NCBI RefSeq assembly: GCF_004027225.2
Contig: NC_046358.1
Coordinates: 7,905,284 to 7,969,283, forward strand
Direction of reading: 5' to 3'
Length of the DNA stretch: 64,000 nt
From: Strigops habroptila
Lineage: Eukaryota; Chordata; Aves; Psittaciformes; Psittacidae
How positions within the stretch are numbered: position 1 is the stretch's first letter; every line of letters starts with the position of its first letter. The notes beneath the pieces were generated by a model. That model searched no databases, was not told the DNA's origin, and saw only the letters and a list, made by a program, of their open reading frames with translations. Position numbers and translations under genes: made by a program. Shown here one piece after another: positions 1 through 19,915 of this stretch.

Positions 1-146
1 ATACCACTAGCCCACTGAATGAGGGATGTGGTGCCAATCTACCAAGTCCCAAGAGTTTGGGAGATCAGCAGACACTAGCTTTGCTGGAACAGTACTCGGA
101 GCTGTTGCTACAAGCTGTGGAACGACGCATGGACAAAAAGCTCTAG
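1..146 (+). CDS. MAPKBP1: C-terminal end of a MAPKBP1-like protein (partial)
   Basis: The reading frame is open from the left edge to the TAG at 144-146. It encodes about 47 residues, ending in a leucine-rich, helix-like segment ([18 protein letters not shown]) followed by MDKKL. This is a plausible C-terminal coiled coil. The assignment rests mainly on gene order: in vertebrates MAPKBP1, a WD40-repeat scaffold that binds JNK pathway kinases and is a paralogue of WDR62, lies immediately upstream of JMJD7 in the same orientation. The helical C-terminus fits the dimerisation region expected at the end of MAPKBP1/WDR62 proteins. The WD40 domains lie outside the window, and I cannot see whether a splice acceptor lies just to the left. 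The gene name is therefore inferred from context plus a short tail. Confidence 0.7.
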   Translation, partial: TTSPLNEGCGANLPSPKSLGDQQTLALLEQYSELLLQAVERRMDKKL

Positions 147-3100
147 GAGGGGTGGCTTTCAGGTGTTTGTGAATATGCAAAGAAGAGGACCACAGAGAGA
201 GCTTCAGACCGATGCTATCATCACACTGGTCTAGGGCTGGTGGGAGACCTTTATAAATTGATTTCCTCAGACCCCTACAACTGACTTGCTCTAATTCTTA
301 GCAATGTGCTGGCCACAATTTTAATACTTTTTCCTCTCAGTGGTCTTCAACTTCCTGTCTCTAGACACAATCTTGAAAGAGGAGTTTGGAGAAATTGCCT
401 TGAAATTTCTTCATAGCCAGGAGGTCAGGATTGGGTGGCACTTAAGGAAAACGTGCCACACAATTTATCCAAGAAATTCTGAACTGCTGACTAAACACAA
501 AGGAGTCCAGTTGAAGCCAATCCCTTCTCCAAGGCTTCATGAGAATCAAGAAGCAGACTTTTAATGGGTTTATTTATTAATTTATTTTTCTGACTGTTGC
601 TCTATGTCACATTTGTGGCTATTATCTTTGTCCTTTAACAAAAACTGTCAATCCCTTTCCCGTATCCCAGCGAGAAACAATCTCTGTATTATAAACCCCC
701 AACAGGGAGACAGGCTGGAGTGTCTGTGCAATTAATGAACTGTTTTCTGCTTAAATCTTATCTTGCTGTTCTTTCTTTTCCTGCCTCAGTTTTGTTATCT
801 AGAATAATCCTCCTGTTGTCATGATGACCCTGTCTGCTTTTCTCTTGTTTCAAGACAGTCCCCACACTGTATTTTATCTGCATTCACCTCTGGGGGAAGG
901 CTCTGCAACCCTTGGATCATGCTTTGGGGATTCATTGATGAATTCAGTAGTGGTATTTTTAATCTGGAATTTGATGTTACGATGGTACTTCATGACTGGG
1001 TTTTCTGCAGCCATTTTAAAAATGGAATTTGGATATGAATATGGACGTTTGTTTCAGCCACCTTTCATGAATAGGAATTGGATATTGACTTTGATGTTAT
1101 GACTGGGAAATTTGGGATGATTTATTTATTGAGAAGTGACATGGAAAAGCTGGTTTCCATCTTTTACAGTGTAACTCTGGATTTGAGAGATCTTCATTGC
1201 AGCGGCTCATCCATGCCATTTGTTCATTCCACTGTGATAGGAAAATGGGTTTTTTTCTGGCTTTTCTAGGAAAAGAGAATATGTACATCCCAAGATCTTT
1301 TGTAAAGCTATTTCAACTACCCATAGAGAGTGGTTTCCCAAGAACCTTGAACAAGATAGTTTAGGATGTGATTACGACCATTTCCCTGTCCCCCAGCCTC
1401 TTTGCTTAGAATTTTTGGTCCGAGAAATAGAAAATCTTCCCTTCTTGCATTTGTGTGTGCAATACTCTTCTCACCCTATGGAGCTTCTCTAAGCCCATGC
1501 TAACTTGTGTTTGTTCTGGCTTAAAACTGTCCAGTGATGTGTTTTTTTGGTCAATGATAAGCTAAGAGAAAAAATAATTTAAAACCAATGAAATTCTTCA
1601 GCACCTTCTCCCTTAGCCCCACTCCTTTCCACAACAGCAACAGATACCCAAAATGATTTATTTCTTCCTCCATCTCCAGTCTGACCTGTATTTAGTTTAA
1701 GGCAGTAATCCCAGTTTATAAAACTGATGCAAGCAATACGCTTTCATGGGAGAGAGTCTCCTAGCATCTGTGGAAGTGACTGTGGAAGGCAGCCAGACGG
1801 CATCACTTGCTTCCACAGGTTACAGGCTTGAAGCAGTTTTCTTTCATTTTACTGTTCTGGCTGTCATCTCTTTGAAACCCCGTGGCACTTGGAACTGGGA
1901 TCTGTTGACTTCTCTGTCTTTCTGTGACTGGAAATCTACAGTGCAGCCTGTTCTAATACCAGGCTGGCCAGACCAGTGGAGGATTCAGAATAACTCCAGG
2001 GCTGAATATGCTGCAGGTTTCGCTTCTCCCCCTGACAGGTTTGCTGCCTGATCCCCACTACTGAGTGCTACAGGACTCAGAAGTATGAGGAGCACTTTGA
2101 GAGCTTTCCAGCTCCTTCTGCCTGTAATTTAAATCTGCGTAATCACGTTTCAGGTGTTCTTGCTAACCTTTCCTTCCATGGGCTTGTACTAAAACTTTAA
2201 AAGTGTTGCTTTCTAGTCCTGTCTCAGCATCGCGCTGTGCTGAATCAGTTGGTGTGCTCGGTCCTGTGGGCAGCTTCTCTTGCACAGGCAGGCTTTGCCA
2301 AGGAAAGCAAGTTGAAAAACAGAGAGGAGATTTCTGGCAGTTTCCTAGAGTGAAAAGGTGTGCTGGAGATGCCACGAGTGGAATGTATGGTGGCAGTCAT
2401 GTTGGGTCTGTGATGGAGTTAGTATGAGTCAAGCTTGCTTTTGAGGTGATTAGTTCCTTCACTTTCAGACTGTGAACATATGTCCTAGTATACAGGAAAT
2501 AGCTTGCTATACTGGGGCCACAAGACACTCAGGTAAAATAGCAGTCCCTTCAACCCAGGTATCTTTTGGTACTGGTGATAACGGTTTGAGGGTCTTTTAT
2601 ATTACTTCCCTGTGCAATTTTATTCCATTCTATTATTTAATCTTTGAGGTAGTGACAAAAAGGGTTAGAGATGAGATGGAAAACCCAGTGGCAAGAATGG
2701 AATTCCCATTAAGATAAAGAGCAACAGCCAGTGAGCTGACATAGAGATATGAAATAAAGCTCCTTGGAAATGAGTTTTGTGAGGCAAATCTGATTTTTAA
2801 GCTGGGGTTTGCTTCCTAGGATGGATTTTGCTTGGGGTCATGGCTGCATACGAGAAACCAGAGGTAAAATGTGATCAGAATGATGGCAAGAGAAGTGTTG
2901 GGCAAGTAGATCAGCTGGAGGAGGTTGTGTAGTTTAAAATAAATTAGAATAGTACATGTAGGATACTCAGGAAAATAGAGTAGAAATAGAGGTGGTCTTG
3001 GCCTGAGAAACACCATTTGGCCAATACCTGTGAAAGAGTTAGTACAGAAAGGCTTCAGGAAAGTAGATTTAGGACTGAGATGGTGATCTGTGATTGGAGA

Positions 3101-4755
3101 ATGAATTGGAAGGGGTTTGTTTTTAAATATGTCCTCTTGGGTCTCTTGTTTCTTCGCTGCTTGTCCTCTAAGCAACTAGTTTTACTTGAACAGCAAAGTT
3201 ATGAGCTCTTTGCCCAAGGCTTGGATGTTACAAATTGAGTAGTAGAAGTAGTAAAGGAGATGCTGGTGCTACGAGTTTGTTACTGGGAAGGGTGAGGAAT
3301 ATAGTGTTGCTGTTTATAATTTGAGACAGATCCAACTTACTCTTCCCTGATAACTTCCTATTGCTGGCAGTAGGAAATACTAAAAATTCTAGTTTACAGA
3401 ACAAAGAGAGCGTAAATGTGTTACATCTTGTTGCACCTTGTGAATATGTTTCACCACAGGCTGTCCATTGGGCCAGGTAGAGAAAGACTTGAGTGGTAAC
3501 TGCCTGGGAAGTGAAGAGGCTTGTGGGAGGAGGTAATAAACTTGAGTCTCTCCCTCTTACTGGTTTGTGTTGGTGTTAGCTTGGGCACAACCAGATATCC
3601 GTATCGAGTTGAGTTACCTGTTTAACATAAAGCCTGAAAAAGTAATTTGGACCTACCTATCCTCTTTACATATATTTTGTCCCCTCCAACCCAACATTCC
3701 TGGTCAAAATGAGAGTAGTTGTTGGTTTTGGGTTTTGGTTTTTATTTCCCATGTTGTAAATAGTATTGCTTTGCCTGTGGGACCCTCGGTTCACTCTTGG
3801 GCTCTCTTGAACTGGTGCAGTAGGAAGGGCTGCAAGCTGAGAAGGCGGCACACTCTTTGTTTTACTTGGGGCTGCAGGCAGGTAACACCTTCCTCCTCCC
3901 CATCCCTCGTGGCACCCAGGAGCTGTGTGTCTGGGAGTCTTGTGTTTCTCCCACCTCCTCTCTCAGGTTGTCCTCTCCATTCCATGGGACCTCCCAGGTG
4001 ATGGCTGGGGCAGACATTACAGCAGCGCCCTCCTCGATCCCCCGTTTTGCAGACTCCATTGTGACTCAGAGGAATTGGCGCGTTGCTTCCCGGGAGTAGA
4101 AACATACAAACCTAATTTTTTAAAGAAAAAAGAATATGTATATAATTATATATAAGGAAAAAAATTACAGGTATTTAAAAACCATTGGTAAATTCATGCA
4201 TGCATACGGTGTCTCCCCCACCCCACCCCGTCGGATGTGTAGCATCCAGGATACTACATGCCACAAACCTCATTACAAAGACAGGTTGTTCTCGCAGCCC
4301 CTGAGCGAGCAGGTTCTTCCTTCTCCGCATAAGGACCAGAACATCCCGTATTTCGGATCGCCTGTGTAAATAGCACGGCGGCTGCTGTGTCCGTAGGGAT
4401 AATGTCCGTAGGGATAACCGACAGGGGCAGGAGCGTTAGGAATAAGCCATGTCCCCTCTGCATGCCTGGTGTGTGGCCGAGGCACCAGGCAGGCACCTCC
4501 TGACCCGTGTGCTCCAACACTACCCCATTCCTTCACCCCTTAGACAAAGACAAAATCCCCTCCTTCTTTATTTATAAATGTGTGTTTTTATACTTTTGGC
4601 TTTAGGTAAAATAATCCTTTAAATGTCTTTTTTTTTAATTAGTTGGAAAAAATAATACTACGAATCGTTTGTTGGGTTTTTTTGCACTGCGAGGCTCCCC
4701 CCGGGGGCTGTTTTTAACTCTGTATTCATTTGTACTCCCTGTCTTAAACCGTTTC
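147..4755 (+). other. Long 3'UTR of the MAPKBP1-like gene
   Basis: This is 4.6 kb without a convincing exon on either strand, between the stop codon at 144-146 and the AATAAA at 4756. It is most simply read as one long 3'UTR. Internal AATAAA hexamers at 2753-2758 and 3535-3540 could give shorter transcripts. The last part (4550-4760) is T-rich and AT-rich, as expected near a cleavage site. Short open frames inside have no recognisable domain. Without transcript data I cannot exclude that the distal part is intergenic. Confidence 0.55.
4388..4417. repeat. Perfect 15-bp tandem duplication
   Basis: The unit TGTCCGTAGGGATAA occurs twice head to tail without mismatch, inside the presumed MAPKBP1 3'UTR. 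No function is evident. Confidence 0.9.
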
Positions 4756-4761
4756 AATAAA
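4756..4761 (+). terminator. Poly(A) signal of the upstream (MAPKBP1-like) gene
   Basis: A canonical AATAAA sits in an AT-rich stretch, followed by GTGACCATTTGTTACC as a weak U/GU-rich downstream element. It is the last such hexamer before the CpG island of JMJD7, and only 192 bp lie between it and the JMJD7 ATG. Confidence 0.65.
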
Positions 4762-4827
4762 AATGTGACCATTTGTTACCGAGATGCGGTTTTGCTGCGC
4801 GACCCACAACGCCCGGGGAGCGGTTTC

Positions 4828-4905
4828 GGGGGATGGAGGGATAGAGGGAAGAAAGGAGGGAGGAGGCGGCGGGGGATGGAGGGATGGAAGGGAGGGAGGA
4901 GGCGG
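4828..4905 (+). repeat. Duplicated G-rich purine tract in the JMJD7 promoter
   Basis: Two diverged copies of a purine tract lie in tandem: 4828-4870 and 4871-4905. Both start GGGGGATGGAGGGAT and end GGAGGGAGGAGGCGG. The + strand has many runs of three or more G separated by short loops, so it can plausibly form G-quadruplexes about 50-125 bp upstream of the JMJD7 ATG. Confidence 0.8.
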
Positions 4906-4953
4906 TGGCAGCTCCTCCTCCGGGGCCCGTCGCTCCGCCCGGGGCCCGGCGGC

Positions 4954-13241
<8,288 letters not shown>

Positions 13242-13494
13242 CAGAGGTGGGAGACTTGAGCTTGTGATCTCTCTTTCTGATGTGATACAATCATCAGCAT
13301 CTGTGACTGGAGTATAAACATGCTTCAAGGGAAAAGAACTGAACATTGAATTGTCTTCAACAATGTCTGTCAAACAGATCATGGCTATTTTTCTTGATTT
13401 CAGAGACCAGATCAACTGGCCAGATTTTTTGGCTTTTAAGGTTTGATAATAGCATTTTTAGGTCTTTGCATGTTGCTTCAGTGATGGTGAGCGA

Positions 13495-13500
13495 AATAAA
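13495..13500 (+). terminator. Candidate proximal poly(A) signal of JMJD7
   Basis: AATAAA lies 254 bp after the JMJD7 stop codon, within an otherwise unremarkable 3'UTR. Confidence 0.45.
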
Positions 13501-13742
13501 ATTTGAAGAGAGGCAAGCCAGGGTTTGGAAATCCCAGAACAGACGCCATGACTGTTCAGCTCTACAGATTGTTTTCATAACAGCACAAGTGGACAAGGAA
13601 GAATCTGTGCTGCCACCCACCCATGTGTCAGGCTGCATCAGTCCAACACATGCATTCCACATAAGGCAAAAGTCCTGTCCAGTTGTAATTCACTAAGTTC
13701 AGTGGCTGTGATGTTTTAACGGTGAGAAATCACAACTTCTGC

Positions 13743-13748
13743 AATAAA
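13743..13748 (+). terminator. Candidate distal poly(A) signal of JMJD7
   Basis: AATAAA lies about 0.5 kb after the stop codon. The T-rich stretch that follows (13760-13800, TTTCTGTACTAATTTCTTAC) fits a downstream element, so this is the more likely main site. Confidence 0.55.
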
Positions 13749-14094
13749 GGTCAGTTTAAAAGCTTATTTCTGTACTAATTTCTTACTTGTTTTTTCAAAT
13801 AATGTGATGGCTGGAGGATGTCAAGGAGGACATGCAAAAGTCAGTGCTGGCTGTTTTCTGTGTTAGGCTACATGTTTTTATTGCTGGTTTTTATTTCTTT
13901 CCACCATTGTATTTAAATGTAGCCACGTTCTCTTACATCCTGAGTGGTTTTAGGGTTGTTTGCCAGATGTACAGTCAATGTGCACATCACCTGTGGTCTC
14001 CTGGCATGATGTGATTCTGCAGCTTGTAGGCTCAGTGACTAATTGCTGCCTAATGCTGGGTGAGGTGGGTTGTGTGAACCAGGAGCCTATTTAG

Positions 14095-14556
14095 ATCATA
14101 GAATCAACTAGGTTGGAAAAGACCTCTAAAAGATCATTAAGTTCAACCATTACCCCAGGACTGCCAAGACCACCACTAACCCATGTCACTGAGGGCCTCA
14201 TCTACACAGTTTTTGGACACTTCCAGGGATGGTGATTGCACCACTGCCCTGGGCAGCCTGTTCCAATGCCTGAGCACGCTCTCTGTGAAGAACTAATATC
14301 CAATCTAAACCTCCCCTGGTGCACCTTGAGGCCGTTTCTTCTTGTCCTGTCACTTGTTACTTCAGAGAAGAGTCCAACCCCCACCTCACTACAACATCCT
14401 TTCAGGTAGTTGCAGGAAGCAATAAGGTCCTCCCTGAGCCTTCTCTTCTCCAGACTAAACAACGCTAGTTCCCTCAGTCGTTCCTCATCAGTCTTGTACT
14501 ACAGACCCTTCACCAGCTCCATTGCAGTTTTCTGGACCCGCTCCAGCACATCAAAT
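14095..14556 (-). mobile_element. CR1 LINE fragment between JMJD7 and the thioesterase gene
   Basis: About 460 bp of a diverged CR1 3' region, reverse orientation. It starts ATCATAGAATCAACTAGG and contains GTTCAACCATTACCCC, CTTCTTGTCCTGTCAC and CCTTCTCTTCTCCAGAC, blocks of CR1 3' ends read in reverse. The rest of the intergenic segment 13749-15240 holds nothing I recognise. Confidence 0.9.
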
Positions 14557-15247
14557 TTCTGCAAATACAAATTTCTGCAGCCTTAAGTCCCATTTGTATT
14601 TCCACAGAATGGGATGAGACTGGTCATGTGTCTGAGACCCGCAGGGTAGGACTAGAAGGCTATTAAATACATGCACACTGCAAAAATGTAGTACTGTTGT
14701 TTATGAAAACCAAATGATTGTATTTGTTATCAGATCTTCAAACAGTTCTTGGAAACATTGGTGATATAGGGAGAAATTTGTTTTCCATGTTTTAATTAGG
14801 ACAATGCAGATACCCTTTAGACAGATTGATTGTTATGAAAAAAAAGAATAAAAATATAGTTTTACTTTGTCTATTTCTTTTGTTTTTAAAGAAACATAGT
14901 TAAAGCTTAAAGCATTATTTTACCTTGTGATGCTTGTCCAGGAGTTGCTGAGAACTCCAGAGGCATTAAGTGCAGGCTTTGTTTCACAGCTAGATGAAGA
15001 TATCGCATTACATCAGGCTCTCCAGCTTGTGCTCGCTTGGCAAAGGTGCCCAAGCCTGTTCTGCAGTGGAATGTGGACTTTCCCACTGTCAGAGGAAAAG
15101 TGATTTGAATATCTCATTTTGTCACTCTGGGGTTTTTAATTTAGTGTCTCTCTAATCAAAAGTAAGGAACAAATGACAGCGTGTGTGTGTGCAAGTGGAT
15201 GGTGGTGTGGTGCCACTCCCGACGGCACGGAGGAAGGCGTGCTCTGA

Positions 15248-15300
15248 ACTACGTCTCCCAGCAGCCCGTGCTTGCCGGCTGGAGGAAGCCGTCACGTCAC
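15248..15300 (+). promoter_or_regulatory. Promoter of the thioesterase gene: ZNF143-type (SBS) and CRE-like sites
   Basis: ACTACGTCTCCCAGCAGC at 15248-15265 fits the SBS motif (ACTAC-nn-TCCCAG) bound by ZNF143/THAP11, which marks many vertebrate promoters. GTCACGTCAC at 15291-15300 contains CRE half-sites (TGACG on the reverse strand). Both lie 140-190 bp upstream of the start codon in a moderately CpG-rich stretch with no TATA box. Confidence 0.5.
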
Positions 15301-15436
15301 GGTGGTGCCTCCTGGACTTTGGGCAGAGATTTTAAGCCTGAGAAGCGGCAGGCGACCTGACTCCAGACGTTCCTGTTCCGCTCAGCCCGTGTCTCTCCCC
15401 AGCCAAGGGCAGCTCCTCTCCCCCAGCAGCGCTGGG

Positions 15437-18400
15437 ATGGCGGTGCGGGTGATAGTTCTGCCTTCCCCCAAGTGTCTGTTTGATGACCCCATGCAGATCC
15501 GTGTGACAGGTCTGCTGCCGAAGGAGGAGGTCACCCTCCGAGCCAGCCTGCTGGATGAGAGCGGGGAGCTGTTCCAAGCTCACGCTCGCTACAGAGCAGG
15601 GAGCAACGGGGAGCTCGACCTCACCCGCTCCCCATCGCTGGGGGGCAGCTATTTAGGAGTGGAGCCGATGGGGCTGCTGTGGTCTCTGCAGTCTAAAGTG
15701 CCCTATAAGCGGCTGGCAAAGAGGAACGTCCTGACCCCTTACTATGTGGAATTGGAAGTGTATGAGGGCCACGGGGACACGAGCCGCTTGCTGGGAAAAT
15801 GCACCAATGAACGATGGTTTTTAGGAGAGGGTGTGAAGAGGATTCCAGTCAGAGAAGGCCGTCTGAAAGCAACCCTCTTCCTCCCTGCTGGTGAGTTTTA
15901 ATGCCATTCTGGTTTTCCAGGTGTCACTTACACCACATACTGTGCCCTGTGGCCCCTGGATGTGCTCAGCAACGCAGAACAAAGCCTCAGCTCAGGGTTC
16001 CCTCAGCCTGTGCCTGATCCAGCTACTTGGATCCTCACACAGAGGGAGAAGCAGTTGTTGCCCAGGCAGGTTGAGTGCTGAGGTGGGGAGGGATGCAGAG
16101 ATGGCAGCGCTGCTAACACAAGGTGTCTCCTGTTCTACCTGAGGGGGTCAGGACCTCTTCTGCTGCGAGAGCTCTGGGGAAGAGTGTATTTATTTCTTAG
16201 CTCTTCTGTTTAGCTGACAAGACAAAGAGGCCCCTGGTCTTCAGCAGAGCTGTGAAGTGTGACAGCTCTGGCTGTGGAGTGAGGAAAGACGAGGCATGGT
16301 GGGAGCACTGCACTTGAGCTGCAGCCAACTTAGGCTGCAGCAGCAGCTGCCACGCATCTTCCTGCAGGCTCTGGACTTGTCTCTCTGTCTCTCTCTTTGG
16401 CTAAGGAAAAGCCAAAGAAAGATGTCTACCTTGTTGAGCAGCTTGACCACATGGGGTACTTAGGAAGATAGGAGACGCACAGGAAAAAGCAAGGTCTTTA
16501 ATTAAACAAGCGTCATATTCCACAGGTCTCTACAGAGATAATGCTGAAACTGGGTCCTGTATAAAGCTGCTCTGAGCTCTGAACTCTTTACGTTCCTTGA
16601 GTAGTACTTATACGAGAATACCTTGCTCTGTAATGAATAGAAAGTCCCTTGGCAGCTGCTGTGACACCAAATCTTATAGGGGAAGTCTGGATGTAAGAAT
16701 GAGCAGAGCAGCAGCAGGGAAGGAAAGTCCTATGGCTGCAGGAGAACTGGGAAGCTCAAGGGTAGTTACCCACATCACACTGAAGCCTGAATTGGCATAA
16801 GCCAGTGCTGGCATTTGTGTTGCATTTCATAACCCAAATATTCCTTCCCAGGAAAACCTGCCAGCACAGTTTCTGAATAAGCTGTTTGTTCATCAGTCTC
16901 CAATGGCCTGAGAACATCTAGGCCAATGTCAGCTGATATTCATGGTGGAAGAAGGATGCCCAACATGTGAACTTCCGATAGTGAATTCCTAAGAGAGGGA
17001 AGAAATGCCTGAATTAGTGTCCTTACAGTGTTTGTAAGTGTGCCTGAGAATGACAGCCTCTGTGGAAAGTTTCAGAGGATGATTTCCTTCTGATATCTAC
17101 TATCCTGATATGTGCTGAGGGGGCACTACTGAAGGGACGACTGTAGAAACTTTGATTATATATATACACATACCTTTCATTGCAGGACCTGGCCCATTCC
17201 CTGGACTTATCGATTTGTATGGATCAGGAGGAGGTCTTGTTGAATACAGAGCAAGTCTCCTGGCTAGCAGAGGTTTTGTGACTCTGGCTCTTGCTTACAT
17301 GGCCTTTGAAGATCTTCCTGCTATGCCAGAGGTTCTTGAAATGAGCTATTTTGAGGAAGCTGTGAACTTTTTGCAGAAGCAGCAGCAGGTAAGAGACAAA
17401 TGATGGTGACCTTCCTGTCGGAAACTATTTTCCAGTTTTCTAATTGGAATGCTCTATGTCCCTAAATGCACCTAGGTACCCGAGATGTTATAGGAGACAG
17501 TGTTGTCTGAATGACAGCATGATCTGAGAGATGAAAACCTCAAGTAGTTGGATAGCTGGTTTTGCACAGCATGTTGTAACAGCCATAGAGTGTTGTGCAA
17601 ACCAGTGTTTGTGTAACGTTAAATAAAGGCAGTTCCTGAAGTAGAAGGATAAAACTTAAGACTTACTTAAAAAATCTTCAGACATTTTCATGTTTTATGG
17701 TTTTTAAGTTTACATAAAACTTAACTTCCTGCTTAAGCAGAGAATCTTAATTTTTTTCCCTACTTTTACATCTATCAAGATTTTAGAGGGGAAAAAGAAT
17801 CCATTGATATTTTCTACTATTTCTGATATGTTACAGGCTTTTGATTCTGAGTAAGTTTCACAAGACAGTATTAAAACACTTTAACAATGGAATACCTTAC
17901 AGTTGTAGCACTGGAGAGTGTGCAATGTCTTAAAAAGCTGGGGCTGTATTAGGACAAGTATGTGGGATGAGAAGGATGCTTTTATAGCAATGTATCATCA
18001 CACTTAAGCCAAAAGACACCAAGAGAAGTCAAGTAGCATTTAAACTTTGAATGGAATGCTACTTAATGTGGTATTCGTTCCACAGTTATTTTCTAGCATA
18101 TGGACACCAGGAATGTAGCCAGTGTGAGAGCAGAATTCAGCCTTGCTTGTTTGTCTTGTTCCTCATAGAGCTCTGAAACTTCCAGAGTATCTGACAAGAC
18201 GCACATAACAAACTGAATCTGGTGTGAAGAGCCTTCACTATAAATAAGTAGATTTAAATAGTTATTTGGCTTACTCGGCCTCAGGCGTAATGAGCCTTTT
18301 GTGTTCCAAGACAAAACAGAAGATAACAGGAGAGTATAAAAAGCCAATGGCATGGAAGAAAATCAATGCAAGTAAACCCATGAAAAAGTGGTTTTGCAAA

Positions 18401-19357
18401 GGGGACCTGAGGAGAGATGAGGGAGGTTAGAGACAGGAGCAGTAAAAGGTACAATAATGAGAGCAAGTGTCTAGCCAGAATGTGGAGGAAGCAAAGAGGC
18501 TTTGTCTGTGGAGGACACCAGGAAGAAAAAGTGTTACAGGAGGAGAAATGTTGAGGAGTTTAGAATTCAAAGTCACTCTTGTGGAAGCTCGGCAAAGGGA
18601 TAGTTATGGGAGTGATATAACATGAACAGAGAGAGGGGAGGGGTAAAATATAGGTGGTGTTGGATGAGGGGTGAGGAAGCAGAACTGGAGACGTTCTGTC
18701 AGCCCAGGAAATGAGGACTAGTTGATAACGGTTGTTTTTATAACTGTGTTTCAGGTGAAAGATACTGGGATTGGCATTTTGGGCTTGTCTAAAGGAGCCG
18801 ACCTAGCCCTTTCCATGGCGACATTTCTACTTGGCATCAAGGCAGTTGTCAGCATATCTGGAAGCGGTTTTAATTCTTTCATTCCTCTGAAGGGGGATGG
18901 CTTCACTATTCCTCCCCACCCGTATGATCTGGGGAGGGTGAAGACCAGTGACGAGTCTGGCCTAGTAGATTTTTCAGATGTCCTAGATGATCACAGGGAC
19001 CCAGCGACTTGGGATTGTCGCATTCCCATGGAGAGGTCCTCGGCCAAGTTCCTCTTCCTGTCCGGCCGGGATGACATGAACTGGAAAAGTGACCTCTATT
19101 GCCAGGATGTTGTTCAGCGCCTTCAGCAGTGTGGACGGGAAGTGGAGTTTTGCTCCTATCCTGGAGCAGGGCACCTCTTGGAGCCACCATACTTACCTCT
19201 GTGCCAGGCTTCAATCCACAAAGTGCTTGGGATGTTTGTGCATTGGGGAGGGCAATGGAGGGAGCATGCCAGAGCCCAAGAAGATGCATGGCGCAGGATA
19301 CAGGCCTTTTTCTGGCAACACTTGATGGACTCAGACATCCCTAAGAGCAAGCTGTAG
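15437..19357 (+). CDS. Type I acyl-CoA thioesterase / BAAT-family enzyme with peroxisomal signal, complete
   Basis: Three exons join in frame: 15437-15890, 17186-17388 and 18755-19357 (TAG), giving 419 aa, close to human ACOT1 (421) and BAAT (418). This family hydrolyses acyl-CoA to fatty acid and CoA, or transfers the acyl group to glycine or taurine. An N-terminal beta-sandwich-like domain (about 1-150, with [18 protein letters not shown]) precedes an alpha/beta hydrolase domain. The nucleophile elbow is GLSKG with S231; D325 (GRDDMNW) and H359 ([12 protein letters not shown]) complete the triad. Serine rather than BAAT's cysteine favours thioesterase activity. The last residues KSKL are a canonical PTS1, so a peroxisomal location is likely. 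The C-terminal third ([18 protein letters not shown]) resembles BAAT as much as ACOTs, so orthology is open. The start ATG has G at -3 and +4. The frame extends upstream, but with no other ATG. The phase-1/phase-0 intron pattern argues against a retrocopy. Confidence 0.92.
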
Positions 19358-19909
19358 TGGAAGCTGTCAAAGATGCTGAGCAGGGTTGGTATTTCAGCTC
19401 TCACTGACTTTTGGAAACTCGTTAAAAGTTTCCTGGCCTGCCTTCCTCTAAACCCCACTGTTACATAGCTTTTATTTTCATTCTCCAAATAATTTTCCAC
19501 TTTTTTAGTAGAATTTTAGTTGTCTTCTGGCCCAGCTGCACTGCAGATTGGCACCATCTGCTCTGCCTGTGTGCTGTCATCATCTGAGAAAACGCAGCTT
19601 CCCGTCACACGGGTTGCATTTGTACTCAATCTCTAACCATCTCTTTTCTTGGACAACACATTAGTACACTCACGTTTCCTCGTGGTATATCATTTCCTCA
19701 CATTTCTTAGTAAAAACGTTGTGGCAGTTCTGATCTCAACTAAGTAAAGAGACACTCTCCTGACTTATTCTGAAGCACAGTAATAAGAGTTTTGTTCTGC
19801 TACCTCAAAAATGAGAAGTGAATCTTACTCAGGTTACATTGGTTGTATGTCCTGCTGACTCCAGATAAGTTACATATCAGGGTTATGTATCAGGGTTATA
19901 TCACTACTC

Positions 19910-19915
19910 AATAAA
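19910..19915 (+). terminator. Candidate poly(A) signal of the thioesterase gene
   Basis: AATAAA lies 553 bp after the stop codon, followed by a TATGTATATATGTATG stretch. It is the first canonical hexamer downstream of the coding region. Confidence 0.6.

Noticed and set aside
4396-4417. TAGGGATAAC resembles the first half of the I-SceI homing endonuclease site
   Set aside because: Only the first ten bases agree and the rest differs. It is part of a 15-bp tandem duplication, with no endonuclease gene nearby.
15272-15436. 55-codon in-frame extension upstream of the thioesterase ATG, arginine-rich like a mitochondrial leader
   Set aside because: The extension starts at TTG and contains no ATG. 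The ATG at 15437 has a good context and aligns with the family N-terminus. The C-terminal SKL also argues for peroxisomes.
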